This document shows positions 1-8,357 of a stretch of 61,085 nucleotides of DNA, piece by piece (the stretch's first letter is position 1; every line of letters starts with the position of its first letter). The notes beneath the pieces were generated by a model that was not told the origin of the DNA, did not search any database, and saw only the letters and a list, made by a program, of their open reading frames with translations. The position numbers and the translations under genes were made by a program. Origin of the DNA: Zestomicrobium sp964482405 (GTDB lineage: Archaea; Thermoproteota; Thermoprotei_A; Sulfolobales; NBVN01); contig CAYZXH010000002.1 in the NCBI GenBank assembly GCA_964482405.1, forward strand, positions 1-61,085. Direction: 5' to 3'.

Positions 1-43
1 TGTAAAAGCTTACGAAATCGCTAAAGAAATCCTCAAGAAATAG
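1..43 (+). CDS. 3' end of a gene cut by the window edge
   Basis: An open frame enters from the left edge (first full codon at 2) and ends at a TAG at 41-43. The 13 residues seen (VKAYEIAKEILKK) look like a charged amphipathic helix, as at the end of many soluble archaeal proteins. Nothing about function can be said from this piece, and its reality rests only on codon content. From 44 to 195 there is no gene and no recognisable structure. Confidence 0.4.
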   Translation, partial: VKAYEIAKEILKK

Positions 44-195
44 AGGCGGCAACCCAGGGAAAGCGAAACATTATCACGATTTTAATTTAACTAAGCATTG
101 TGTTTCAGGACGATGTCAGTCCTTAATTTCCTTAGAGAGTGTCTTAAGCTATTCTTCATCACTCCAAATATGTTTGAGTCGCGTTTAGTTGAGGT

Positions 196-564
196 TTATG
201 CTTTCCCGTTCACGCACTTACATATCTCGTAGTTTAGGGTCTTGATTATTTGGTCTGCTATGTTCTCTTCTCTTAGTAGGAAGCAGAAATCGCATGCTAG
301 GTTGCTTGCGTTAGCTTCCCCCGTAGCTAGTTCCTTAGCTTTCTTATCTAATACTTCCTTAAGTCTCTGTATTGTGATTAACTTCTCCAACATCTTAGGT
401 CTCCTCCTCTTATTCACCACGTAATTCACGAGTGGTTGTGAGATACCGAGCATTCTCGACGCCTCCAACTGAGTTAGCCCGTAATCCCTCACCAACCTCT
501 CAGCTAGGTAAAGCCTGATCGCCGGTAACACGCTCTTCACGTAAACCTCACAGTAAGACCTCAT
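196..564 (-). CDS. HTH transcriptional regulator (COG2522-like) with a Cys-rich tail
   Basis: A 122-residue protein with a helix-turn-helix near residues 30-55 (tract LTQLEASRMLGISQPLVNYV) followed by an Arg/Lys stretch, in the style of archaeal XRE/COG2522 regulators, where this domain is often fused to ThiN. No ThiN domain is present here. The C-terminal part carries four cysteines as two pairs (C91/C94 and C115/C117), which could bind a metal or Fe-S cluster. It stands alone on the minus strand. The family call comes from the HTH pattern; the sensing role of the cysteines is inference. Confidence 0.7.
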   Translation of the reverse strand: MRSYCEVYVKSVLPAIRLYLAERLVRDYGLTQLEASRMLGISQPLVNYVVNKRRRPKMLEKLITIQRLKEVLDKKAKELATGEANASNLACDFCFLLREENIADQIIKTLNYEICKCVNGKA

Positions 565-710
565 CCCCTAACCACCAATAACTTAATTATTACTCAACAC
601 TTAAATACATTCAAAACCATTGAATTAAGATTAAGAATAATTAAAGCAAAATCCCCCCAGACACCTCACTCAATCACCACACTACGCTACCTTAATCCTG
701 GCTACACCCA

Positions 711-719
711 TTTATAAAA
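711..719 (+). promoter_or_regulatory. TATA box for the membrane protein gene at 752
   Basis: TTTATAAAA lies 33-41 bp before the ATG at 752. That is the usual archaeal distance for a transcript beginning about 10 nt ahead of the start codon. The rest of the 565-751 gap is AT-rich and holds no other feature I can support. Confidence 0.5.
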
Positions 720-751
720 CTTGAAAACATTATTTTAATTCGGGCGTAATA

Positions 752-1357
752 ATGTCTGAATTACCTCAAGAACATATAGACTTGGTGTTCTCTCTCAAGG
801 CGATGCGTAGGGGACTCCTCCTCGCTATCCTCGGAAGTCTTCTCCTCATCGTGAGTATCGCGACAATCGCTAACCCGGTTATGGCGATGGCTTTCCTAGG
901 TACTGTGCTAAGGAACTTCGTTGCTCTGGTGTTGGCGTTGGCGGGTGTGGCGTTATTTCTCGTAGGGTTCTACTTCATGTTCGTGCCCGGGGTCACGGAG
1001 CTTAAGGAAAGCGACCCGGATTACGCAACACCTGCGGTGCTAATCGAGTACGGGTACATGTTCGGGCTCATACTACTCATTTTCGGGATACTGTTTGCTT
1101 GGTCAGCATTTGGTCAATTAATGCAGGTACTTAGCTTTTTATTGCTCATAATAGGAACTATCGGGATGATAATCTTATGCTTTAAACTATACTCCAACGA
1201 GGAGAGTAATCTCTACGTGATTGCCGGGTTCCTGCTCATAGTAGGGGTATTCATAGGCGTGGCAATGCTCGCCTCCTATATCTTAATGTACCTAGCTCTA
1301 GGGAAAACCATCAGGAGATACAGCACATCAAAAACAACTCGCCTAGGCACCACATGA
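752..1357 (+). CDS. five-helix membrane protein, DUF996-like
   Basis: A 201-residue hydrophobic protein with about five membrane segments (near residues 20-43, 50-76, 94-117, 121-146 and 150-180), a short charged N-terminus and a short basic C-terminal tail. The layout resembles archaeal DUF996 membrane proteins of unknown function. That family name rests on general pattern only, with no diagnostic motif. It is a single gene between the regulator at 196-564 and tRNA-Pro, with its own TATA box. No function can be assigned. Confidence 0.65.
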   Translation: MSELPQEHIDLVFSLKAMRRGLLLAILGSLLLIVSIATIANPVMAMAFLGTVLRNFVALVLALAGVALFLVGFYFMFVPGVTELKESDPDYATPAVLIEYGYMFGLILLIFGILFAWSAFGQLMQVLSFLLLIIGTIGMIILCFKLYSNEESNLYVIAGFLLIVGVFIGVAMLASYILMYLALGKTIRRYSTSKTTRLGTT

Positions 1358-1387
1358 TGAAATTGAGGCTTCAGGGTTTTAATAGGG

Positions 1388-1397
1388 TTTTTAATTA
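1388..1397 (+). promoter_or_regulatory. TATA box for tRNA-Pro
   Basis: TTTTTAATTA sits 15-24 bp before the first base of the tRNA, close to the usual archaeal spacing for a tRNA transcribed with almost no leader. Confidence 0.4.
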
Positions 1398-1411
1398 AAG
1401 TTATTGGGTGA

Positions 1412-1485
1412 GGGGCCGTAGTTTAGCTTGGTAGAATGCGGGGTTCGGGTCCCCGTGGTCCGGGGTTCAAATCCCCGCGGCCCCA
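1412..1485 (+). tRNA. tRNA-Pro (anticodon CGG)
   Basis: The 74-nt sequence folds as a cloverleaf: acceptor GGGGCCG (1412-1418) with CGGCCCC (1478-1484), discriminator A at 1485, anticodon stem CGGGG/CCCCG around the loop TTCGGGT, and T arm CGGGG-TTCAAAT-CCCCG. The anticodon read from loop positions 34-36 is CGG, giving proline. There is no intron. CCA is not encoded; the bases after the discriminator are CTA. Confidence 0.95.
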
Positions 1486-1508
1486 CTAACTGTTTCTCCG
1501 TGTTCACG

Positions 1509-2435
1509 TCACCTCTTATGTGCTAGTCCTACGAGGTCCCCGATCCTCTCGTACCCTAGTTCAGAGACCCATTCTCTCAGACCCTCAAGTATCGAGTTAA
1601 CTACCTCCTTAGGGTTTGTAGCGAGTACTGAGCCTACCTGAAGTGCTCTAGCCCCAGCGAGTATTAGTTCCGCTGCCGACACCCAATCCGTCACCCCGCC
1701 AACCCCGATTATCTCCGGCTCGTACTCCCTGTAGACGTCGTAGACTACCCTAACAGCTATCGGGTGTATTGGAGGGCCTGACATGCCCCCGAACACGTTG
1801 CTGAGTATGGGCTTCGCTGAGTACACGTCTATGACCATCGCTTTAACAGTGTTGATCAGTGTTAAGGCCTTAGCTCCCCCCTCAAGCGCCTTACCCGACG
1901 ACTTAAGGTAGTTATCGCTGAACCCTAACTTAGCTATCACCGGAACGTCACTTAGTGAGGAAACCGCTTTAACGACTTCGTAAACGTTTGTCGGGTCGCT
2001 CCCTATGTCTAGTCCGTAACCCCTCGTGTGAGGACACCCTAGGTTCAACTCAATCATATCCGCGCCAGCGTCCACCGCCGCCGCGGAAACCTTAGCGAAC
2101 TCATCTAAGCTTGAACCACCAACACTAACTATCGTCACCAACCCTAACTCCTTACCCTTCCTCACGACCTGAGGTAATGACCCCATACCCGGGTTAGCCA
2201 AGCCTACGGCGTTTATGTAACCTCCGTTCCTTAACTTAAGTATTATCGGGGGGCCGTACCCCTCCCTCGGCTTCTCAGTGAAGGTCTTAGTTACTACTGC
2301 TGCCAAACCATAGCTAGCTAGTTTAACAATGTGTTCGGGGGTGGCTCCGAGAACCCCGCTAGCGTTCATTAAGACGTGCTTGAGCCTAACCCCAGCTAAG
2401 ACAGTGCTTAGATCTATCTCACGTCCTGAGATAAT
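1509..2435 (-). CDS. pyrD: dihydroorotate dehydrogenase catalytic subunit, non-ATG start likely
   Basis: Class 1 PyrD flavoenzyme oxidising dihydroorotate to orotate. Seen: NLGCPHTRGYG with the catalytic-loop cysteine, and GVGGV plus a GA-ALQVGS phosphate-binding end. The first ATG (2369) would cut away the conserved opening strand. In-frame sequence upstream, REIDLSTVLAGVRLKHVLMN, matches the family's usual N-terminus, with no stop until 2439. That stretch has no ATG, GTG or TTG. A strong ribosome site (2438-2446) is followed by ATT at 2435-2433, taken here as the start; ATC (2432) and ATA (2417) are alternatives. It overlaps the end of pyrK, its electron-transfer partner. Confidence 0.9.
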   Translation of the reverse strand: MISGREIDLSTVLAGVRLKHVLMNASGVLGATPEHIVKLASYGLAAVVTKTFTEKPREGYGPPIILKLRNGGYINAVGLANPGMGSLPQVVRKGKELGLVTIVSVGGSSLDEFAKVSAAAVDAGADMIELNLGCPHTRGYGLDIGSDPTNVYEVVKAVSSLSDVPVIAKLGFSDNYLKSSGKALEGGAKALTLINTVKAMVIDVYSAKPILSNVFGGMSGPPIHPIAVRVVYDVYREYEPEIIGVGGVTDWVSAAELILAGARALQVGSVLATNPKEVVNSILEGLREWVSELGYERIGDLVGLAHKR

Positions 2436-3228
2436 GCATCACCTCCTCACACCTAAAGGCGGGTCCGTCAACACACAGTAACTTATCCGTGTTGGGTAGG
2501 ACGCAGGAACCACAGAGCCCGACACCACACTTAACCATGGTCTCTAAAACCACGTAGGTGTTAACACCTGAAGTAACCTCGCATAAAGACTTAAGCATAC
2601 CCTTAGGTCCTACACCGATGATCAAGTCGTACCCATACCTACCCATCAACTCCCTAGCAAGCTCTGAAGCCAGCCCACAGTAACCGATACTGCAGTCCTC
2701 AGTAGCTACGTGAATATACTCAACACCGCTCATAAGGGAACCTAAGTTGAAGAGCTCACCCCTTTTCTTAACCCCCCAAACAACCTCGAACCTACATCCC
2801 CTAGAAGCTAGGTATTTGGTTATGTAAGGTGTTGGCGCAACACCCGAACCCCCCACCACGAGCAAAGCTGAAGAACCCTCAACAACCCTGAGAGGCTTGC
2901 CTAAAGGTCCTTTAAGACCTACGTAAGACCCCGGACCCAGCCTAGATAAAGCGTCGGTACCAGCTCCCTTAACCTCGTAAATGAAAGATAGCATACCCCC
3001 CTCATAGTCGGCCACACTCAACGGTATTTCATCAACCCCCGGCACCCAGACCATGAAGAACTGCGGCGGCTCAGGAACCCTTAAATCACCTAAGGGCTTA
3101 ACCCTAATCATCCGAAACCTGCCACTCAAGACATTGTTTGAGTAAACCTTAGCAGGCAAAACTAAATGCTCGTGAGAATCTCCACCACCTAATTGCGGGA
3201 ACTCAGACTTACCCACACGACCCGCCAA
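2419..3228 (-). CDS. pyrK: dihydroorotate dehydrogenase electron-transfer subunit PyrK
   Basis: Passes electrons from PyrD's FMN through FAD and a [2Fe-2S] cluster to NAD+. In 269 residues there is a ferredoxin-reductase-like FAD barrel in the N-terminal half, an NAD-binding motif GGSGVAPTPY, and a C-terminal cluster motif with C234, C239, C242 and C252 (CGVGLCGSC then LLC). Start is TTG 3228; GTG 3216 is possible. It is the first gene of the pyrK-pyrD pair. A minus-strand TATA-like CTTAAAAAC sits at about 3243-3252, suggesting a nearly leaderless message. Confidence 0.93.
   Translation of the reverse strand: MAGRVGKSEFPQLGGGDSHEHLVLPAKVYSNNVLSGRFRMIRVKPLGDLRVPEPPQFFMVWVPGVDEIPLSVADYEGGMLSFIYEVKGAGTDALSRLGPGSYVGLKGPLGKPLRVVEGSSALLVVGGSGVAPTPYITKYLASRGCRFEVVWGVKKRGELFNLGSLMSGVEYIHVATEDCSIGYCGLASELARELMGRYGYDLIIGVGPKGMLKSLCEVTSGVNTYVVLETMVKCGVGLCGSCVLPNTDKLLCVDGPAFRCEEVMHYLRT
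2438..2446 (-). promoter_or_regulatory. Shine-Dalgarno inside the 3' end of pyrK, for pyrD
   Basis: On the minus strand this reads GGAGGTGAT, complementary to the archaeal 16S 3' end over nine bases. It lies 2 nt before ATT and 5 nt before ATC in the pyrD frame, and 68 nt before the first ATG of pyrD, too far to serve that ATG. It therefore decides for an upstream, non-canonical start. Confidence 0.6.
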
Positions 3229-3322
3229 TATATTGGCCCAAGAGTTTTTAAGCTTAGCACGCGATGACTCGAAACCTATATTTAGGTTTTAGGAATTCAT
3301 ACCGGGAAGTCTAGGTGGTTCG

Positions 3323-3820
3323 ATGACGTCTCTCGCAATCAGTGCTTCCCTGGTTGTCTTGGCAGCGCTAGCCCCAATATCGGAGATTAGGGGTGCTATA
3401 CCGCTAGCATACGTCGTCGCTCAAGACAGCAATACTAAGTGGTTGCTCGTAGCTCTAGCTATCGCGTGTAATTCCCTAATCCCCTTCATAGCGCTGGAAG
3501 CACTGCAGGTCCTTGAAGGCATGCTACTTAGATCTACCAACAAGGTCTTGAGCTATGTTAAACAACTATATTACCGCATAGTCAGCCGGGCTAGGAGGGA
3601 GGGGAACAAGTACTTGAGGAGGTGGGGTTACTTAGGGTTAGCGGTTTTCGTGGCGATACCGCTACCGGTGACGGGAGCTTGGACCGCCTCATTAATAGCT
3701 CACTTATTCGGCTTAAGTAAGTTGAGGGCCTCACTAGCTATAGTGATAGGGGTGATCATAGCCTCCGTCATAGTTGTGTTAGCTATGGAGGGGGTTATAG
3801 CCATAATAAACTTGTTATAG
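3323..3820 (+). CDS. COG2426 'small multidrug export'-type membrane protein
   Basis: A 165-residue membrane protein with the two hallmarks of the Sm_multidrug_ex/COG2426 family: PISEIRGAIP at residues 18-27 and AIPLPVTGAWTA in the second half, each beside hydrophobic helices, joined by a basic linker (residues 70-100). The family name is historical and no transport substrate is established. It is monocistronic, upstream of hypF and divergent from pyrK. Confidence 0.85.
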   Translation: MTSLAISASLVVLAALAPISEIRGAIPLAYVVAQDSNTKWLLVALAIACNSLIPFIALEALQVLEGMLLRSTNKVLSYVKQLYYRIVSRARREGNKYLRRWGYLGLAVFVAIPLPVTGAWTASLIAHLFGLSKLRASLAIVIGVIIASVIVVLAMEGVIAIINLL

Positions 3821-3898
3821 ATTCTCATAAAGAATTAAAACACTATAAGAGAGTCTTCGTTAATTAACTACGTAAAAACATGTCTGATGGAGTAGGAA

Positions 3899-6235
3899 AT
3901 GCCTGTATTAAGGCTGGTGATTGAGGGCATCGTTCAGGGAGTCGGTTTCAGACCCTTTCTTCACAGACTAGGGTCTAGGCTAGGTCTTAAAGGATATTTA
4001 AGAAATGTCGGTGGCTCAGAAGTAGAGGTCGTTGCGGAAGGAAATTACGAGACACTCGCGCTCTTCATTAAGAAACTAATGAGTGAGAAGCCTCCTACAG
4101 CACGTGTTGAGGGTGTCGAGATAGAGATCCTGGACAACGCAGGCAACTTCGGAGACTTCACGATAACTAGTAGCGACGTTAGAGCCATAAAAAGGTCTAT
4201 GATACCCCCGGACTTCGCCATATGTGATGATTGCTTGAGGGAAGTTCTAGACCCTCACGACAGGAGGTATAGGTACGCCTTCAACTCATGTGCTTGGTGC
4301 GGACCTAGGTTCACAATGATGTATAGAGTACCTTACGACAGAGAAAACACTTCTATGAATAAGTACAGGTTATGTGATGAGTGCTCCGCGGAATATAGGG
4401 ACATCGAGAACCTGAGAAGATACCACGCTCAAGGAATAAGCTGCCCGGCCGACGGTCCTAGACTCTGGTTAACGGATAACGCGGGCGCGGTAATCGAGAC
4501 TAAAGACCCTATCAAAGAAGCTTCTAAACTCATTGATGAAGGCGCTATCATAGCCGTCAAAGGTATCGGAGGCTACCATATAGCTTCCCTAGCCACGGAC
4601 GACGAGGTAGTCCTTAAGTTGAGGAAGAGGAAGGAGAGACCTACTAAGCCTTTCGCTATCATGGGTCTTAACACGCGTGTTTTAGAAAGTATAGTAGTGA
4701 TTGACGAGAGAGCTGAGGAAATACTTAAATCACCTGAGAGACCGATAGTCCTCCTCCCCAAGAAAGAAGACTCAAGGGTTTCCAAGTACGTCTCCCCGGG
4801 CATGAATGTTGAGGGTGTTTTCACGGCTTACACGGCACTACACTACCTACTCCTGCTCGACACGAGGGATAAGTTTCTCATAATGACTAGCGGCAACCCT
4901 AGAGGGCAACCCATGTGCGTCAGTGAGGAATGCGTTTACGGCAAGCTAAACAAGGTAGTTGATTATGTTTTAACTCATGATAGGGAGATAGTTAACAGAG
5001 CTGACGACTCAGTAATACGGTTCACTGACGGAAGACCTGTACTGCTGAGGAGGGGTAGGGGATACGCCCCGACGTGGGTTAAGATAGGTCGTAAGCTACC
5101 TAAGAACGTGATAGCTTTCGGAGCAGAACTACAGTCCGCTGGCGCCGTAGGATTCGAGGATAAGGTAGTCTTAACTCAGTATATAGGTGATGCCGACGAC
5201 CTCGACACCCTCGAGGATCTCTCAAAATATCTTAAGTTCATCATAACTAACTACAGGGTAGAGTTAAGTAGGTCTGTCGTCGCGGTGGATAAGCACCCAT
5301 ACTATAACTCAAGCCGTCTAGGGAGATTCTACGCTCTAGACCACGGGCTTGAGGTGTTTGAGGTGCAGCACCACTACGCACACGCCCTAGCCACAATGGC
5401 AGATCAGAAGATTCTAGGAAGGAACGCAGTAGCCATCGTAGTGGACGGGGTGGGTTACGGCGATGACGGGGCTATCTGGGGTGGTGAGGTCTTGACCATA
5501 GGTGAGGACTTAAGCTACAGGAGGGTGGGTTCACTCACGTACCTACCATTCGTAGGCGATGAATCCACCTACAGACCGGCCAGGTACCTAACATCGAGCC
5601 TCCTAACCTTCATGAGTCCGGAGGAAGTTAAGGAGGTAGCCGTTAAGCTAGGTTTCGTTAAGGGGTTGAGGAGTCTTGACGAGGTAGACGCGCTACACGC
5701 TCTAGTAAGACGCGGTAACTACGTGAGGTCATCCTCAACCGGGAGGTTTCTCGACGCGGTTTCCGCGATGCTGGGTGTTTGCTACGTGAGGACTTACGAG
5801 GGTGAGCCGGCCATAACTCTGGAAGCCTACTCACGTGGAGGCGAGGTATTAAGTAATTTAATCGAGGAAATCAAGATCTCGTATTCTGAGGGGACGTACA
5901 GAATTGACTTAATCACGTTCTTAAGCAAGCTGATCGAGACTTTAACGAGTAATGATTTAAGCACGTACCTGAAAGCGAGTGTGGGACGCACTGCTCAGTA
6001 CGGCTTAGGACACGCTTTAGGGAGGATAGTAACTAGGGTGGTGGATAGCGGGTTATTCAAGCCGGACTACGTGGTTTTGGGCGGTGGGGCGGCAGTGAAT
6101 GATTTCTTCGTGAAGGGGGTTAGGGATTCACTAGAAGGACTGAAAATACCGGTGCTCATTCCTGAGAAGATCCCGTTGAATGATGGGGGGATACCTCTAG
6201 GGCAGGTGGTCTCCATTCTATCAATACATCATTAA
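3899..6235 (+). CDS. hypF: carbamoyltransferase HypF ([NiFe] hydrogenase maturation)
   Basis: Makes the carbamoyl group that HypE converts to the cyanide ligands of the [NiFe] site. At 778 residues it is full length. Domains: acylphosphatase (1-90, VQGVGFRPF with R18); zinc region with CDDC, CAWC and CDEC pairs; YrdC-like domain (AVKGIGGYHIA); Kae1-like domain (HHYAHA, C-terminal GGGAAVND). The fourth zinc pair, normally CPxCGP, reads CPADGP, so one cysteine is aspartate. It lies 55 bp before the hydrogenase operon. HypA-E are not in this window. The ATG at 3899 follows a GGAGTAGG ribosome site. Confidence 0.95.
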   Translation: MPVLRLVIEGIVQGVGFRPFLHRLGSRLGLKGYLRNVGGSEVEVVAEGNYETLALFIKKLMSEKPPTARVEGVEIEILDNAGNFGDFTITSSDVRAIKRSMIPPDFAICDDCLREVLDPHDRRYRYAFNSCAWCGPRFTMMYRVPYDRENTSMNKYRLCDECSAEYRDIENLRRYHAQGISCPADGPRLWLTDNAGAVIETKDPIKEASKLIDEGAIIAVKGIGGYHIASLATDDEVVLKLRKRKERPTKPFAIMGLNTRVLESIVVIDERAEEILKSPERPIVLLPKKEDSRVSKYVSPGMNVEGVFTAYTALHYLLLLDTRDKFLIMTSGNPRGQPMCVSEECVYGKLNKVVDYVLTHDREIVNRADDSVIRFTDGRPVLLRRGRGYAPTWVKIGRKLPKNVIAFGAELQSAGAVGFEDKVVLTQYIGDADDLDTLEDLSKYLKFIITNYRVELSRSVVAVDKHPYYNSSRLGRFYALDHGLEVFEVQHHYAHALATMADQKILGRNAVAIVVDGVGYGDDGAIWGGEVLTIGEDLSYRRVGSLTYLPFVGDESTYRPARYLTSSLLTFMSPEEVKEVAVKLGFVKGLRSLDEVDALHALVRRGNYVRSSSTGRFLDAVSAMLGVCYVRTYEGEPAITLEAYSRGGEVLSNLIEEIKISYSEGTYRIDLITFLSKLIETLTSNDLSTYLKASVGRTAQYGLGHALGRIVTRVVDSGLFKPDYVVLGGGAAVNDFFVKGVRDSLEGLKIPVLIPEKIPLNDGGIPLGQVVSILSIHH

Positions 6236-6238
6236 AAT

Positions 6239-6247
6239 GCTTTTAAG
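6239..6247 (+). promoter_or_regulatory. TATA-like box for the mbh operon
   Basis: GCTTTTAAG lies about 45 bp before the mbhJ GTG, just after the hypF stop. A transcript starting near 6270 would carry a short leader with a GGTG ribosome site. The operon can thus be transcribed apart from hypF, although read-through is possible. Confidence 0.45.
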
Positions 6248-6290
6248 CTGTCCCATAATTATGGATCGGGATCAAGGAAGGTGTTAGGTT

Positions 6291-6734
6291 GTGGAGAGAG
6301 TTAAGATAATCAGGTACTCGCCGTGGCTAGTGCACTTCAACACCGGCGCGTGCAACGGATGCGATATCGAGGTTCTCGCTTCTATAACACCTCATTACGA
6401 CCCAGAGAGGTTCGGGGTTAGACTAGCTCCCTCAGTAAGACACGGCGACGTACTAGTAGTTACTGGAGTTGTAACGAAGAAAGCTGCTGAAAGACTTAAG
6501 AGGCTCTACGAGCAAATGCCTGAACCGAAGTTTGTCGTGGCTGTGGGGGCATGTGCTCTCAGCGGAGGTGTTTTCCAAGGTTCTTACCCTGTCGTGGGCG
6601 GGGCTGATAAGGTGGTTAAGGTTGACGTGTACGTGCCCGGATGCCCGCCTAGACCGGAAGCCATACTTGAGGGCATCATCAAGCTACTTAAGAAGCTTGA
6701 GGGGGGTGACGGCGACGGCTCAAAGTCTGGTTGA
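6291..6734 (+). CDS. mbhJ: membrane-bound hydrogenase small subunit MbhJ (NuoB-like)
   Basis: Electron-transfer subunit holding the [4Fe-4S] cluster nearest the nickel site. All four expected cysteines are present: C21 and C24 (GACNGC), C88 (VGAC) and C118 (PGCPP). The 147-residue length fits group 4 hydrogenases and NuoB rather than the larger small subunits of soluble hydrogenases. Start is GTG with GGTG 8 nt upstream. First gene of the mbh operon; it overlaps the next by 29 bp. Confidence 0.93.
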   Translation: MERVKIIRYSPWLVHFNTGACNGCDIEVLASITPHYDPERFGVRLAPSVRHGDVLVVTGVVTKKAAERLKRLYEQMPEPKFVVAVGACALSGGVFQGSYPVVGGADKVVKVDVYVPGCPPRPEAILEGIIKLLKKLEGGDGDGSKSG

Positions 6735-7161
6735 CTCACTTAAGGAGTACGTGATCAAATCCTACACTATGAAACCTAATAGAGTGGTTGTCGAGGTAGA
6801 AGCGAGCAAGATTAGGGATATCTTCGTTAAGTTAGTTGAGGTTCTAGGTAAGGGATCTTTCTATCTCGCCACCATAGAGGGGACGGATCTCCCTGAGAAG
6901 AACCTCATACGTATCGACTACTTCATCAACTTATTTAAGCATGACACTTACTTAGTACTCCGAGCTTACATGCCTAGGGAAAACCCAGTCATACCTTCAG
7001 TGATTGACTTAATCCCAGGCGCTCTGGCAGGCGAGCTGGAGACTTACGATCTCCTAGGGATAATATTCGAGGGGAACACTCACTTAAGGAGATCTTTCTT
7101 CGTCCCGGAAGACGTCTCGTCTAAGGGTATTTACCCGTTAAGAAAAGACTCGGGTGTTTGA
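6706..7161 (+). CDS. mbhK: hydrogenase subunit MbhK (NuoC-like)
   Basis: Peripheral subunit like the 30-kDa NuoC of complex I, bridging small and large subunits. Seen: a family-like end (PFF-type SFFVPED and YPLRKD) and an alpha/beta core with LVLRAYMP. The frame stays open back to 6532 inside mbhJ, but that part is shadow coding. GTG 6706 has TTGAGGGG just upstream and gives 151 residues, a normal size. Its last bases overlap the mbhL start. Confidence 0.85.
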   Translation: MTATAQSLVDSLKEYVIKSYTMKPNRVVVEVEASKIRDIFVKLVEVLGKGSFYLATIEGTDLPEKNLIRIDYFINLFKHDTYLVLRAYMPRENPVIPSVIDLIPGALAGELETYDLLGIIFEGNTHLRRSFFVPEDVSSKGIYPLRKDSGV

Positions 7162-8357
7162 AGTTGGTTGAGGTAACACACTTAATCGAGATACCCCTAA
7201 CTGTTGAGATACCTGTAGGACCTCAGCACCCGGCACTACACGAGCCCCTACTACTAAAGCTTCACGCAGACGGCGAGAGGGTAGTTAAGGTTGATGTCAT
7301 AACAGGCTATAATCATAGAGGTATAGAGAAGCTGGCTGAGAAGAACTCTTTCTATAGAGACATATTCATAGTCGGGCGCGTTTGCGGTATATGTAACGCT
7401 GTCCACGCTAACTGCTACGTGAGAGCCCTAGAATACATACTAGACGTAGACCCACCACCTAGAGCTAAATACTTGAGGGTCCTGGCGATGGAGCTGGAAA
7501 GGATTCACAGCCACATGCTCATACTAGCTGTGAACGCCGAGCTCGCAGGATACGAGACTTTATTCATGTACTTAATGAAGGATAGAGAATACGTCATGAA
7601 AGCTAAGGAGATACTCACCGGACAGAGGGTATTAGCTGATTATATGATGGTCGGCGGCGTTAGGAGAGACGTGGACGAGGTGAAGAAGTCTAGGATACTA
7701 GACATAGTTCGGAGAGTTGAGGAGAGGGTGAGGTACTACCATAATGTTTTCCGGGAAGACGCGACAATTAATAAGAGGTTGAGGGATGCTGGAAGGATAA
7801 AGCAAGTTGATGCATTAGCGAATTCCTTGGTAGGGCCCGTGGTCAGGGGCTCCGGAGTCAAGACTGACGCGAGAGCTCACGACAAGTACGACGCTTACAA
7901 CGAGATACCGTTCAATGTAATTACGGAAGATTACGGTGATAGTTACGCGAGAGCTATGGTGAGGTTCGGGGAACTCTATGAGTCAATAAATATGGTGAAT
8001 TATATCTTGACACACCTACCTCAAGGCAATCCAGTACCTGACGAGAGGAGACTACCTAGGAGATTCCCTGAGGGCGAATCTTACGCGATAGTTGAGGCTC
8101 CTAGAGGCGAGTTAACGTACTACGTCAGTAGCTCAGGGGGTGACAAGCCTTACAGAGTCAAGATAAGAACCCCCTCACTAAACAACATAGTTAACTCAAC
8201 CTTCGCGTACATCGACCAGATGATAGCTGACGTACCGATCATTCTAGGGAGTTTCGACCCATGCATATCGTGCATGGAGAGAGCGGTGATCACGGATCTA
8301 AGGAGGGGGGTCAAGTACCAGATCCCTCTAAAGGTGTTAGGAGGTGTTAAGAAGTGA
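7158..8357 (+). CDS. mbhL: [NiFe] hydrogenase large subunit MbhL (group 4)
   Basis: Carries the NiFe(CN)2CO site. Both Ni-binding pairs are intact: C76/C79 in RVCGIC followed by H83, and C369/C372 in DPCISC. This separates it from NuoD and from Mbx/Mbs-type paralogues, which lose cysteine ligands. After DPCISCMER a 24-residue tail follows, the type of extension removed by a maturation protease (a candidate lies at 14431-14940). N-terminal PVGPQHPALHEP is family-typical. Start is TTG 7158, overlapping the mbhK stop by 4 bp. Confidence 0.96.
   Translation: MKLVEVTHLIEIPLTVEIPVGPQHPALHEPLLLKLHADGERVVKVDVITGYNHRGIEKLAEKNSFYRDIFIVGRVCGICNAVHANCYVRALEYILDVDPPPRAKYLRVLAMELERIHSHMLILAVNAELAGYETLFMYLMKDREYVMKAKEILTGQRVLADYMMVGGVRRDVDEVKKSRILDIVRRVEERVRYYHNVFREDATINKRLRDAGRIKQVDALANSLVGPVVRGSGVKTDARAHDKYDAYNEIPFNVITEDYGDSYARAMVRFGELYESINMVNYILTHLPQGNPVPDERRLPRRFPEGESYAIVEAPRGELTYYVSSSGGDKPYRVKIRTPSLNNIVNSTFAYIDQMIADVPIILGSFDPCISCMERAVITDLRRGVKYQIPLKVLGGVKK

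Noticed and set aside
6532..6705. 58 extra N-terminal residues for mbhK
   Set aside because: They overlie mbhJ in another frame, have unlikely composition (CTCPDARLDRK), and GTG 6706 with a ribosome site gives the family length.
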